Below, piece by piece: positions 58,201 through 64,000 of a stretch of 64,000 nt of DNA (the first letter of the stretch is position 1; the number at the start of each line of letters is the position of its first letter). Made by a program: the position numbers and the translations under genes. This stretch comes from Teredinibacter franksiae (GTDB lineage: Bacteria > Pseudomonadota > Gammaproteobacteria > Pseudomonadales > Cellvibrionaceae): contig NZ_JACJUV010000003.1 in NCBI RefSeq assembly GCF_014218805.1, forward strand, positions 80,463 to 144,462, read 5' to 3'. The notes beneath the pieces were generated by a model, which saw only the letters and a program-made list of their open reading frames with translations, ran no database searches and was not told the DNA's origin.

Positions 58201-61200
58201 GCTGTCACTTCGGCAACCGTCGGGGCAGCAACATCAATGGTAAAGCTGCTAAGAGTTACCGGTGAATTGCTGTTACCCGAGGCATCTGTAACCGTAAACG
58301 TACAATCACTGTAGGTGCCATCGGCAAGTGCAGAACTATTGTCCGCTTGCGTTAAGGCGATGGTGGTATTGCCGCTGCCTATCGCACCTTCACTGGCGCT
58401 GCCGCAACTGCCGCCTACGCTGAGAGTGCCTGCTTCGTTAGTGGAAATTGTTACATCTGGCGTGCCGTCGTTGCCGGGCGTTACCACGGCGGTGACTTCA
58501 GCCACACTAGGCGCCGACACATCAATGACGAAGCTACTCAGGGTTACAGGCGTGCTGCTGTTACCCGAGGCATCGGTAATGGTAAGGGTGCAATCACTAT
58601 AAGTGGCTTCGGCCAGCGCGCTGCTGTTATCCGCCTGGGTTAAGGTGATAGTGGTATTACCACTACTAATCGCGCCTTCACTGGCGCTGCCGCAACTGCC
58701 GCCCACGACAAGCGTTCCTGCTTCATCACTAGAAAAAGTAACATCTGGCGTAGTGTCATTCGCTGGCGTGGTTACGGCGGTCACCTCTGCAACCGTGGGG
58801 GCAGCAACATCAATGATAAAGCTGCTAAGAGTTACCGGTGAATTACTGTTACCAGAGGCATCTGTAACCGTAAGCGTACAATCACTGTAGGTGCCACCGG
58901 CAAGCGCGGTGCTGTTATCCGTTTGCGTTAAGGTAATGGTGGTATTACCACTGCTAATCGCGCCCTCACTGGCGCTACCACAACTTCCACCCACGGTGAG
59001 AGTTCCCGCTTCGGTAGTGGAAAGAGTGACGTCCGGCGTACTGTCGTTGCTGGGCGTTACTGCAGCTGTCACTTCGGCAACATTGGGCGCGACCAAATCA
59101 ATTGTGAAGCCACTAAGCGTAAGAGTGTTGCTGTTATTACCAACCGCATCAGTAACGGTAAGCGTACAATCGCTATAGGTGCCAGCGGCCAATGCCGTGC
59201 TGTTATCCGTTTGAGTTAAGGTGATGGTGGTACTGCCAGAGCTTACGGCACCCTCATCACCGCTGCCGCAACTTCCTCCCACACTCAAGGTTCCAGCCTC
59301 ATCGCTATTAAAGGTAACGCTGGGAGTGGCATCGTTAGCTGGTGTGGCCACCGCCGTAATTTCCGAAACGGTTGGCCCCTGCCCATCTACCAGTACTGCA
59401 GCCAAGCTGCCAACACTGTTGAGTACGGTATTGATGTTATTACCAGCCCCATCTTGCAAGGTTCCACCGTTAGCTTGCACTGTGCCGCTGAGACTAAGCC
59501 CGTCGCTGTCCAAGTCTGCCACTTGCACGGTATAGCGGAATAATAATGCGTTGCCTCCCGAGCCGGAAACATAGCTTGCATATTGCGCAGAGGCTCCAAT
59601 CGTTAATTGTAATCGCGGTGTACCTCCGCCTGTGTTCACGGTTATGTTTTCATTAAAGTTAACCGTGAAATCAAGATTATCACCAACCCCATAACTCGCG
59701 TTTGCGGGAACCGCAACCGAGTTTACATCCGGTTCAATATCATCAGTTGTAGTGGTACCCGTACTATTGGTAACCGCACTAGTGGAAGCCATTTGAGTAC
59801 CCGTGCTAACCAGCGTTAAATCAGTGTCTCCATCAACGCTAAGCATCACGGTGTTGCCATGGGTCAACCCCGTGTTGTCGTTGTAATACCCGTTCACGGT
59901 GTAGATTTCGCTACTGCCATCGGCTACTGAAATAGCTAACGTGCTAAAGGTTATGGTGTCGCTAACGGCGCTATATACGCCCGTTACGTTACTGGCGTCA
60001 TTACCGTTTAAGCGCCACGTTATTTTTGCCCGGTCTGCATCACTCGTCGTACCGGTTACGTTCAGTATAATTTGAGATATGCCAAGCGCCAAACCATCCG
60101 CTGTCCCACCGTCACTTATGGTGAAATCAAATAAATTTGCGGCTTCGCCTTCTGTATCGATCGAGTAGCTGAGCCCAATCGGTTCGGTAACGCCTCCGGC
60201 TGCCATAAGGTTGCCGTCGCTGTCTGGTACCAATCCCGTTAGCTGGCTACTATCGGCCACGCTTAGTGCTCCCGATGTACTCCGCAAGTTAAAGTTTTCG
60301 GAAGAACCACCAGAGGCCGTGTAGGTGATTTGCATACCGGTAAAAGTAGCAACACCAGAGGCAGGGGTAAGGGAAACGGTTGTAGGAGAACCATCGACAT
60401 CGCCCGTACCCGAAAGCAATGCAGCACCTGCGCCATTTACTTCAGAAATAACAATGGAGGTGCTGTAGCCTGTGTCTAAAACACTATTACCATCACGCGC
60501 TGACACCACGGGCACCGTGGTAAAGCTGGTTGCAACACCACTACCGACAGTAAGCGGAACAGGCTGAGTGTCATATACCAATTGCGTTGCAACCACATCG
60601 GAAGTGACCGCATTCGCGTCTACCGTGGGAATATCGGAACCAACACCGCTTTGGTCATCTGCGGTAAGCGTAAAACTTTGTTGATCTGCCGTTGCGGTGT
60701 AGATTAAGCCTGCGAATGTCGCCACACCAGTAACAGCGGTCGTGGTTGTGCTTGTGAGTGTTCCAGCACTGGCTTCGGTTAGGGTCACCGTCTCGGTAAA
60801 ATCCACATCGGTATTGCCAAAGGCATCTTGAGCAGTCACTACGGGCTGGGTTGTTAGTGCACTGCCAGAGACAGAACCCGCCGGCTGCGTGGTAATTGCT
60901 AGCGCCGTGGCGGTTACATCCAAGGTGCCACCCACACCATTATTGACGGCAGACGTAGAACCCATTTGCGTACCGCTGCCACCAACCGTGAGATCAGTAT
61001 CGCCATCCACAGTTAAAATAAACGTTGCGTCTTCGGTTACCGCTGTATTGTCGTTGTAATAACCGTTTACCGTATAAATTTCACTGGTGTTATCGGCTAC
61101 AGAAATAGACAAACCTGTAAACGTAATAGTATCCGCTCCACCACTATAACTACCTGATACATCGCTTGCGTCGGGCCCATTTAATCTCCACGTTATACCG

Positions 61201-62849
61201 CCGCGCTGTGCATCTGTACTGGTACCGGTAACGTTTACTACAACTTGCGATACCGATAACGCAAAACCATCACCACTGCCATCCGATAAGGTAAAATCAA
61301 ATAAATTTACGGCTTCACCCTCGCTATCAACGGTTGTCGCAAGACCAACAGGTTCCGATACGCCACCTGCGGAGGTTAGATCGCCGTTACTGTCTGGCAC
61401 ATTGCTTACCGTAATGCCATTGCCCGCGGTGTCGGATGTATCACCAACGGTAACGTTAGTTATAAAGTCGTCTGCAGCCGACAAATTGTAACTAACCGCA
61501 TCTAAAGCACTTAAACCATTAGTGTTTAGCAGCGCTTCCACTGCGGCAATATCGCCCCCTAATAAAGTCACAGTAAATTGAGTAGAGGAATCAATCTCCA
61601 CATCAGAAGATGTGAGTAAAACACGAGTACCGTTCGCCTGCCCTCGAATAGTCAGATCACTAACATCTACATCGGCACCACCGCCATTAGCCTGAAAGTT
61701 TACCCCGGTTACAACCAGTGCTTTCGTACTGTAATTGTAAGTAGCGCTAGTAACTTCAGGTGGGCTACTAGGCGCAACCACATTACTGTAGGTGATATTT
61801 TTAAATGTGAAATTACTAAAATTATTGCCGTTAACACAGCACCCACTTATTGCAAACACAAAGTCAATTTGCGCTACGCCGGTTACCGGGGGGGTACTAT
61901 CACCATCAAAAAAAGCAAATAGATCTGTATCGGAGCTGGTTAAGGTTTTGTTTCCAGCTAGCGTCATTGTTCGCAATGGTGCGCCACCACTATCTCTAAA
62001 AACAACGGTTGACGAAGAATCTAATGTAATGCCAGAGCCAACAAAGGAATAAATTGTGAGCGCACTAACATCGACCGTACCCGCATCGACGTTATCAGTC
62101 TTAATAGTAAGGGTTTTACTTGCACTCGCATTATCGTTCCAATAAAGCTCGCCACCCGCCGCAACGAAATCATTAGATACAACAAGATTTACGTCCGTAA
62201 GTTCTTTATACCCCGAACCACCGGAATCGGTACTACCCAATCCAGCGAACGTTGTCTGTAATACGTGTGCGTATTGTTTAAGCCCTTCGCTTATAAAAGG
62301 GGTTGATGTTTGTATATCGCCCACCCGTAATTCCAGATCCCAGTCCCCACCGAGGGCAACAGCACCCGTAGGATTTGACGAGGCAGCCACATCGGCGCCG
62401 GTTTGCTCAGCCAAAAACGATACAAACTGCCGGCCTTTCTCACCTGCCGCTAGATTGCAACCATAAAAAAGCACATCGGCATCTTTAGATAGCACAGAAC
62501 TTAGCTGGTTTAAAAACCGTTTTTCATCTTTCATTGTTTGCGATGAAATCCACCGATCCCCCAACAAAATTTGTCCATCACTAGCGTGAGAAACAATATG
62601 TAAATTTGCTATGTTTTTGTGACTTTTAAGAACGCGAGTTAACTGCTGAAGTCCATCGCGTTGAGAGCTAATTTCACGAACAATAACGCCGGGCTTTAAG
62701 CTTTGATAAAAAACCTGCTTATCGGCAACGGCCTCATCAATAATAACCAAGTCGGTAGCCATGTACCCTGAAACGGTATTAGCGACTGAAATATTCGAGA
62801 AAAACATTATAAGCATTAACACTAATACTCTATTTATACATCTGATCAT
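52299..62849 (-). CDS. Giant surface protein: DUF4347, Ig/cadherin repeats, GlyGly-CTERM-like segment, C-terminal barrel-like domain
   Basis: About 3516 residues. Order on the minus strand: signal peptide; DUF4347 (62240-62760; HIVSHASDG and LFYGCNLAAG); a beta-sandwich region; two copies of a block starting VPDSxGxL (near 61390 and 60230) with Big-like repeats; nine 96-residue Ig-like units (56788-59379); a CSPG-like repeat; five tandem-95/cadherin-like repeats (NDAPV..., 54990-56430); a putative Ig domain, type-3 thrombospondin-like calcium motifs, HYR and Calx-beta regions. Then GGGGSVGIALIMMLLMIG and RR (52925-52998), a second signal-like segment ending DVARA, and a ~185-residue membrane beta-barrel-like domain with final SLSYSF. 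ATG 62849 is chosen over TTG 62864. Likely an adhesin or matrix protein on the cell surface; see the findings for the odd fusion. Confidence 0.88.
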   Translation of the reverse strand: MIRCINRVLVLMLIMFFSNISVANTVSGYMATDLVIIDEAVADKQVFYQSLKPGVIVREISSQRDGLQQLTRVLKSHKNIANLHIVSHASDGQILLGDRWISSQTMKDEKRFLNQLSSVLSKDADVLFYGCNLAAGEKGRQFVSFLAEQTGADVAASSNPTGAVALGGDWDLELRVGDIQTSTPFISEGLKQYAHVLQTTFAGLGSTDSGGSGYKELTDVNLVVSNDFVAAGGELYWNDNASASKTLTIKTDNVDAGTVDVSALTIYSFVGSGITLDSSSTVVFRDSGGAPLRTMTLAGNKTLTSSDTDLFAFFDGDSTPPVTGVAQIDFVFAISGCCVNGNNFSNFTFKNITYSNVVAPSSPPEVTSATYNYSTKALVVTGVNFQANGGGADVDVSDLTIRGQANGTRVLLTSSDVEIDSSTQFTVTLLGGDIAAVEALLNTNGLSALDAVSYNLSAADDFITNVTVGDTSDTAGNGITVSNVPDSNGDLTSAGGVSEPVGLATTVDSEGEAVNLFDFTLSDGSGDGFALSVSQVVVNVTGTSTDAQRGGITWRLNGPDASDVSGSYSGGADTITFTGLSISVADNTSEIYTVNGYYNDNTAVTEDATFILTVDGDTDLTVGGSGTQMGSTSAVNNGVGGTLDVTATALAITTQPAGSVSGSALTTQPVVTAQDAFGNTDVDFTETVTLTEASAGTLTSTTTTAVTGVATFAGLIYTATADQQSFTLTADDQSGVGSDIPTVDANAVTSDVVATQLVYDTQPVPLTVGSGVATSFTTVPVVSARDGNSVLDTGYSTSIVISEVNGAGAALLSGTGDVDGSPTTVSLTPASGVATFTGMQITYTASGGSSENFNLRSTSGALSVADSSQLTGLVPDSDGNLMAAGGVTEPIGLSYSIDTEGEAANLFDFTISDGGTADGLALGISQIILNVTGTTSDADRAKITWRLNGNDASNVTGVYSAVSDTITFSTLAISVADGSSEIYTVNGYYNDNTGLTHGNTVMLSVDGDTDLTLVSTGTQMASTSAVTNSTGTTTTDDIEPDVNSVAVPANASYGVGDNLDFTVNFNENITVNTGGGTPRLQLTIGASAQYASYVSGSGGNALLFRYTVQVADLDSDGLSLSGTVQANGGTLQDGAGNNINTVLNSVGSLAAVLVDGQGPTVSEITAVATPANDATPSVTFNSDEAGTLSVGGSCGSGDEGAVSSGSTTITLTQTDNSTALAAGTYSDCTLTVTDAVGNNSNTLTLSGFTIDLVAPNVAEVTAAVTPSNDSTPDVTLSTTEAGTLTVGGSCGSASEGAISSGNTTITLTQTDNSTALAGGTYSDCTLTVTDASGNSNSPVTLSSFIIDVAAPTVAEVTAVTTPANDTTPDVTFSSDEAGTLVVGGSCGSASEGAISSGNTTITLTQADNSSALAEATYSDCTLTITDASGNSSTPVTLSSFVIDVSAPSVAEVTAVVTPGNDGTPDVTISTNEAGTLSVGGSCGSASEGAIGSGNTTIALTQADNSSALADGTYSDCTFTVTDASGNSNSPVTLSSFTIDVAAPTVAEVTAVVTPSNDSTPDVTLSTNEAGTLTVGGSCGSASEGAISSGNTTITLTQSDNSTALAGGTYSDCTLMVTDASGNSNSPVTLSSFIIDVAAPTVAEVTAVTTPANDTTPDITFSSDEAGTLAVGGSCGSASEGAISSGNTTITLTQADNSSALAEATYSDCTLTITDASGNSSTPVTLGSFVIDVSAPSVAEVTAVVTPGNDGTPDVTISTNEAGTLSVGGSCGSASEGAISSGNITITLTQTDNSTALAGGPYSDCTFTVTDASGNSNSPVTLSSFIIDVAAPTVAEVTAVTTPANDTTPDVTFSSDEAGTLAVGGSCGSASEGAIGSGNTTITLTQSDNSTALADGTYSDCTLTVTDASGNSNSPVTLSSFIVDVAAPTVAEVTAVITPANDTTPDVTLSSTEEGTLTVGGSCGSSDEGVITGGNTTITLTQADNSTALADGDYSDCTLTVTDSGGNASNVVTLTLFTLDATSPIVVTNTGLSVSEGDSDSVINTSLLTASDNLSNASNTTYTIVSTSANGNLRSGGSALSNGDTFTQQHIVNNDITYDHDGGETTSDSFAFTLNDALGNINNNAGSNFIFSVTVTALNDAPSTTADTATTNEDNAVMVDVLANDSDSDDAINAASVTVVSEAANGSTSVNTGTGVITYTPNANFNGSDSFTYTVQDASGDTSAVTVVSITVNPQNDAPVAAADSANTDINTLVSIDVAANDSDVDTADAPDTSTLVVIGAASNGSAVVNAGQIDYTPNTDYLGSDSFTYSIDDANGATSNVATVTVSVIDPNTAPVAANDSAITDEDTATAVNVLINDSDPDGSLDATSVVIATNTVNGTTSINAITGEITYTPAANFNGSDSFTYTVEDDLSAVSASATVSITVNSVNDAPVAENDAVILLEDASLAINVLGNDADVDGTLNVATLTVETNASSGVAVVDGSNVLYTPLDDFVGSDSFTYSVQDGQGLISNTATVTLTVDPVNDAPLANSDAFNIVANASSMLEVTANDSDIDGSLDAAAIVVVNAPTQGTLSNNNDGTLTYTPAAGIDPLAGDSFSYTIDDESGESSNQATVSIQFSPASAPVIDGTPETDVLEGQAYLFTAQVNSNDDLFALTFTVVNQPAWASFNTATGVLSGTPLQDDVGTTNAIVISVSDGFTSSALAAFDLSVVADVDTDGDTLSDHQEGIDNTDPNDPLDYLDLTPPEVTAPVDIIVDATGLFTSVSVAQILSLPADSTQAEIESAMAERVTDNVDGNGCCQLSAADILDGQYSLPPGDNIITWVAEDVMGNSASVVQHIYVRPLVSFSKNQVTVEGVEAELYVVLNGESPFYPLEVPYIIDGDSSSADSNDYNLQSGRVIFEEGETSVAIRFTVLDDGISEDDEILELRLDDRTLNSEDLSDGFEADIYDINSGQKNSFQLTIAERNLSPKVTLTIRQSSIATVQILPNGGDVVILATINDPNSGDTHVLDWSHTDNSLVDLDGDADNTTFTLDPSQLSPGRYRAKVRVTDSGGENNTAVLHFVVVENLPVLSPDEDTDSDGRSDLAEGTADTDFDGIPDYLDNIALVNVLPERASETNSFLMECDPGIRCRLGEFAIQGQSGGARLSMNELMDLSMAEEDERHTFTGLFDFELSELPTPGQSAAIVIPQLESIPANALYRKLVNGRWVTFVENVQNQLHSAGGSEGFCPPPGDDAWQVGLVEGYWCVQLTIEDGGPNDADGEANSTVVDPGGVATRNTKSYTATGGGGSVGIALIMMLLMIGIGRRLPKKYLGAIAGLFFIGVFPDVARADFSSKNLFVEASLFQAKSSQSSSGFIQTMAKHNVTVNSLQYDNTAQAYHLKLGYSYNPHVAVMVGYVDMGEANLEIDILDEEESVITRALGEAFPHLGAGPTVNARFTRDFAQRYSVYADLGMLYWNSSVRVTGFSADVEDDGVDPWVALGAQVAIEQFSIGAGYQYFKISSKSAAGLGLSLSYSF
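54990..56430 (-). repeat. Five tandem-95/cadherin-like repeats inside the giant gene
   Basis: Each begins N(D/T)AP, continues with a calcium-style NDSD motif (VLANDSDSDD, VAANDSDVDT, VLINDSDPDG) and ends in SDSFTYxxxD. Sequence divergence between units is higher than in the nine-unit array, so they are older. Confidence 0.75.
56788..59379 (-). repeat. Nine tandem 288-bp (96-residue) Ig-like units inside the giant gene
   Basis: Units begin APTVAEVTAV(V/T)TP and contain one conserved pair of cysteines (GGSCGSASEG and YSDCTLTVTD). Period 288 bp. Units 2-3-4 and 5-6-7 match each other position by position better than neighbours do, so a three-unit block (864 bp) was duplicated. Confidence 0.9.
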
Positions 62850-63207
62850 GAATAAGCCCGTCAATAATTAATTAGATAGCATCATGCACAGGTCCCTTCC
62901 ATGACCATGCTTTTACCCAACAAGTATAGGCAAGCTTTCCAATAGATAATGCCTAATTACGATTCTTCTAAAAACACACTTTTTTGGCGCACACGGGCTT
63001 AACCATGAGAGCTTACTGAGAAGACAAATGGCGGATATCATTGACTTGAAAGGAATAGAAAGAAACGTGCTTTCCACTCTTACGGAAGGGCGATATGGCA
63101 ACTTGAAAATAAACGTACAATGCTACCCGCCGCAAGAGCAGGTAGCTAGCACTAAACGTCGTGGAAAAATGTACACAAATAAAGTCACACGAAGGGCTAG
63201 GGAACCT
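62850..63207. other. Intergenic region upstream of the giant gene
   Basis: Holds the giant gene promoter (minus strand). The frame 63028-63261 has GAGAAG before its ATG but no recognisable features and overlaps the collar gene, so it is not called. GCTACC (63122) / GGTAGC (63142) is a loose inverted repeat. CTAGGGAACCT lies near 63198, touching the collar gene stop. Confidence 0.4.
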
Positions 63208-63822
63208 TTAACTGCGAGAAGGGTAAAGACCTTGAGTTGCAATACAGTAATTCATGACTAACGCCGGCTGCATGAGAGAAAAAGCTGAGCTTCCGCCCGT
63301 TGATTGAATATCCACGTTACCGCCGGCACCCGAACCGCCAGCAACACCGCCTAATTTAACGGTTCCAGCACCCGCATCAGCGCGATACAAAAGCACACCA
63401 TCACTCCTGCCACCGTCATTTTTTGCCAAATAGGCACCTTCAGTTGGTGCATCTTGAGTGGCCGCATCAGTTGAAACATTCACTTCAGCGTCAGTATCGC
63501 CACTGCCGGGAGTAAACACAGCAACATGGCTATGGTTCGCTAGTTCTGACGCTGATAAGGTATGTAATTCGCTACCAGCCTGTTGGCCTACTCGCCAGTC
63601 GTATAAACTACCTGGGTGCTGCCCTGCACTCATGCCCGCTTTACCCCTTAAATCCGGCAGCCCAAAGGTGCTTCTGCCATCACCACCATATGCTGTCCCT
63701 AGCAATGAAAATAATGCCGTATTCGAACTAATCGCTACCATAGCACCCGAACAAAAAGCCCAGTTCCTAGGTGCGAAATTGAAACCAAACGCACATATTT
63801 GCCCTATAAAAGGATTATCCAT
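63208..63822 (-). CDS. Phage tail-collar domain protein (MdpB-like)
   Basis: 204 residues. N-terminal MDNPFIGQICAFGFNFAPRN and WAFCSGAMVAISSNTALFSL are the tail-collar domain typical of the microcystin-dependent proteins MdpA/B/C; GTAYGGDGRSTFGLPDLRGK is the most diagnostic part. The C-terminus (LMQPALVMNYCIATQGLYP) is also standard. Despite the phage-like name these are widespread chromosomal genes, usually in tandem with similar ones and with large surface proteins. The remaining gene upstream is cut by the window edge. Function uncertain. Confidence 0.88.
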   Translation of the reverse strand: MDNPFIGQICAFGFNFAPRNWAFCSGAMVAISSNTALFSLLGTAYGGDGRSTFGLPDLRGKAGMSAGQHPGSLYDWRVGQQAGSELHTLSASELANHSHVAVFTPGSGDTDAEVNVSTDAATQDAPTEGAYLAKNDGGRSDGVLLYRADAGAGTVKLGGVAGGSGAGGNVDIQSTGGSSAFSLMQPALVMNYCIATQGLYPSRS

Positions 63823-63832
63823 AGTGAAGCCC

Positions 63833-64000
63833 TCAAGCTTGTTTTTTTAGTGAAGAGGATGCATTAAAAGTAACCCCAGCATCCAAATGAAAGCGTTCTG
63901 CAAAGGTCAGGCCGCTATAAATACCGTCCACGCTGGCAAGGATATCTAACCGCAGGGATCCACCGTTAACACACACAATTAGACCCTCTGGTTCACCTAC
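63833..64000 (-). CDS. 3' end of an unidentified gene (partial)
   Basis: 55 codons are open to the window edge, ending NASSSLKKQA at a TGA (63833-63835), and lie 10 bp upstream of the collar gene on the same strand. Visible peptide segments: EGLIVCVNGGSLRLDILASV and YSGLTFAERFHLDAGVTF. Not recognised. Close spacing suggests co-transcription with the collar gene, possibly another tail-collar-like protein. Confidence 0.6.
   Translation of the reverse strand, partial: VGEPEGLIVCVNGGSLRLDILASVDGIYSGLTFAERFHLDAGVTFNASSSLKKQA

Noticed and set aside
56002..59535. Many consecutive ~80-95-codon plus-strand open frames across the giant gene
   Set aside because: They are mirror images of the 288-bp repeats read antisense; they share the same period, low-complexity composition and no ribosome sites.
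63028..63261. 77-codon plus-strand frame upstream of the giant gene
   Set aside because: GAGAAG precedes its ATG, but it overlaps the collar gene antisense and matches no known family; evidence too thin.
1..64000. tRNA genes, rRNA genes, CRISPR arrays, complete insertion sequences or integrases
   Set aside because: None found: no cloverleaf-like sequences, no spaced direct repeats of CRISPR type, no transposase frames.

Overview
The window looks like chromosomal DNA of a marine, polysaccharide-degrading gammaproteobacterium, most likely of the Cellvibrionaceae type (Saccharophagus/Teredinibacter relatives). This rests on the mix of a family-10 pectate lyase, sugar kinases, a PEP-CTERM protein, FG-GAP and tandem-95 type surface proteins, NhaA, many chemoreceptor parts and an imuA-imuB/dnaE2 mutasome. 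No tRNA, rRNA, CRISPR array or complete insertion sequence was seen. The taxonomic call is inference from gene content and protein style.

Layout. 1-4.1 kb: the 3' part of a PP2C-phosphatase/Ser-Thr-kinase fusion, a broken soluble chemoreceptor with a CZB domain, a MurG-like glycosyltransferase and a PAP2 phosphatase. 4.6-7.7 kb: a two-gene operon of a DUF1538 membrane protein and a cytosolic protein with three PII-like domains. 7.8-11.5 kb (minus strand): an S9 peptidase, a frameshifted DsbA-family gene and a ROK fructokinase. 11.6-14.1 kb: imuA-imuB behind a LexA box; their partner dnaE2 lies at 22.1-25.2 kb behind its own LexA box. Between them are a PEP-CTERM protein, a secreted Cys-rich protein paired with a DUF2235 hydrolase, two tandem orphan periplasmic binding proteins and a KefB-like antiporter. 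25.5-29 kb: a GST/TetR divergent pair sharing a perfect palindrome, glucokinase, and a Gfo/Idh/MocA oxidoreductase. 29.3-35.8 kb: a large PAS-containing chemoreceptor, a ygaV-ygaP-like sulfur pair and an OmpR/histidine-kinase pair. 36.2-40 kb: a lipoprotein, a pectate lyase and a SemiSWEET sugar carrier.

40.3-45.5 kb is a compact selenium operon: selD, selU (mnmH) and a three-gene ABC importer of the PhnD/PhnC/PhnE type whose binding protein resembles the family annotated as putative selenate binding. Genes overlap or nearly touch, so uptake, activation to selenophosphate and use in tRNA 2-selenouridine appear co-expressed. Selenoproteins are not evident: SelD and the glutathione peroxidase at 49 kb both carry cysteine at the active site. 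A 52-bp repeat made of three small palindromes, present in three perfect copies, sits directly upstream.

45.8-51.8 kb (minus strand) holds a GFA-family protein, two small membrane proteins, a cytochrome-like FG-GAP protein, a Sel1 protein, glutathione peroxidase, NhaA and a small membrane protein. 52.3-62.8 kb is one giant gene (about 3,500 codons): signal peptide, DUF4347, many Ig/cadherin-like repeats including nine 96-residue units, then a GlyGly-CTERM-like segment that is not at the C-terminus but is followed by a second signal-like segment and an outer-membrane-barrel-like domain. Beside it are a phage-tail-collar (MdpB-like) protein and the end of another gene cut by the window edge. 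This giant protein, the DUF1538/triple-PII pair and the selenium operon are the most interesting parts.
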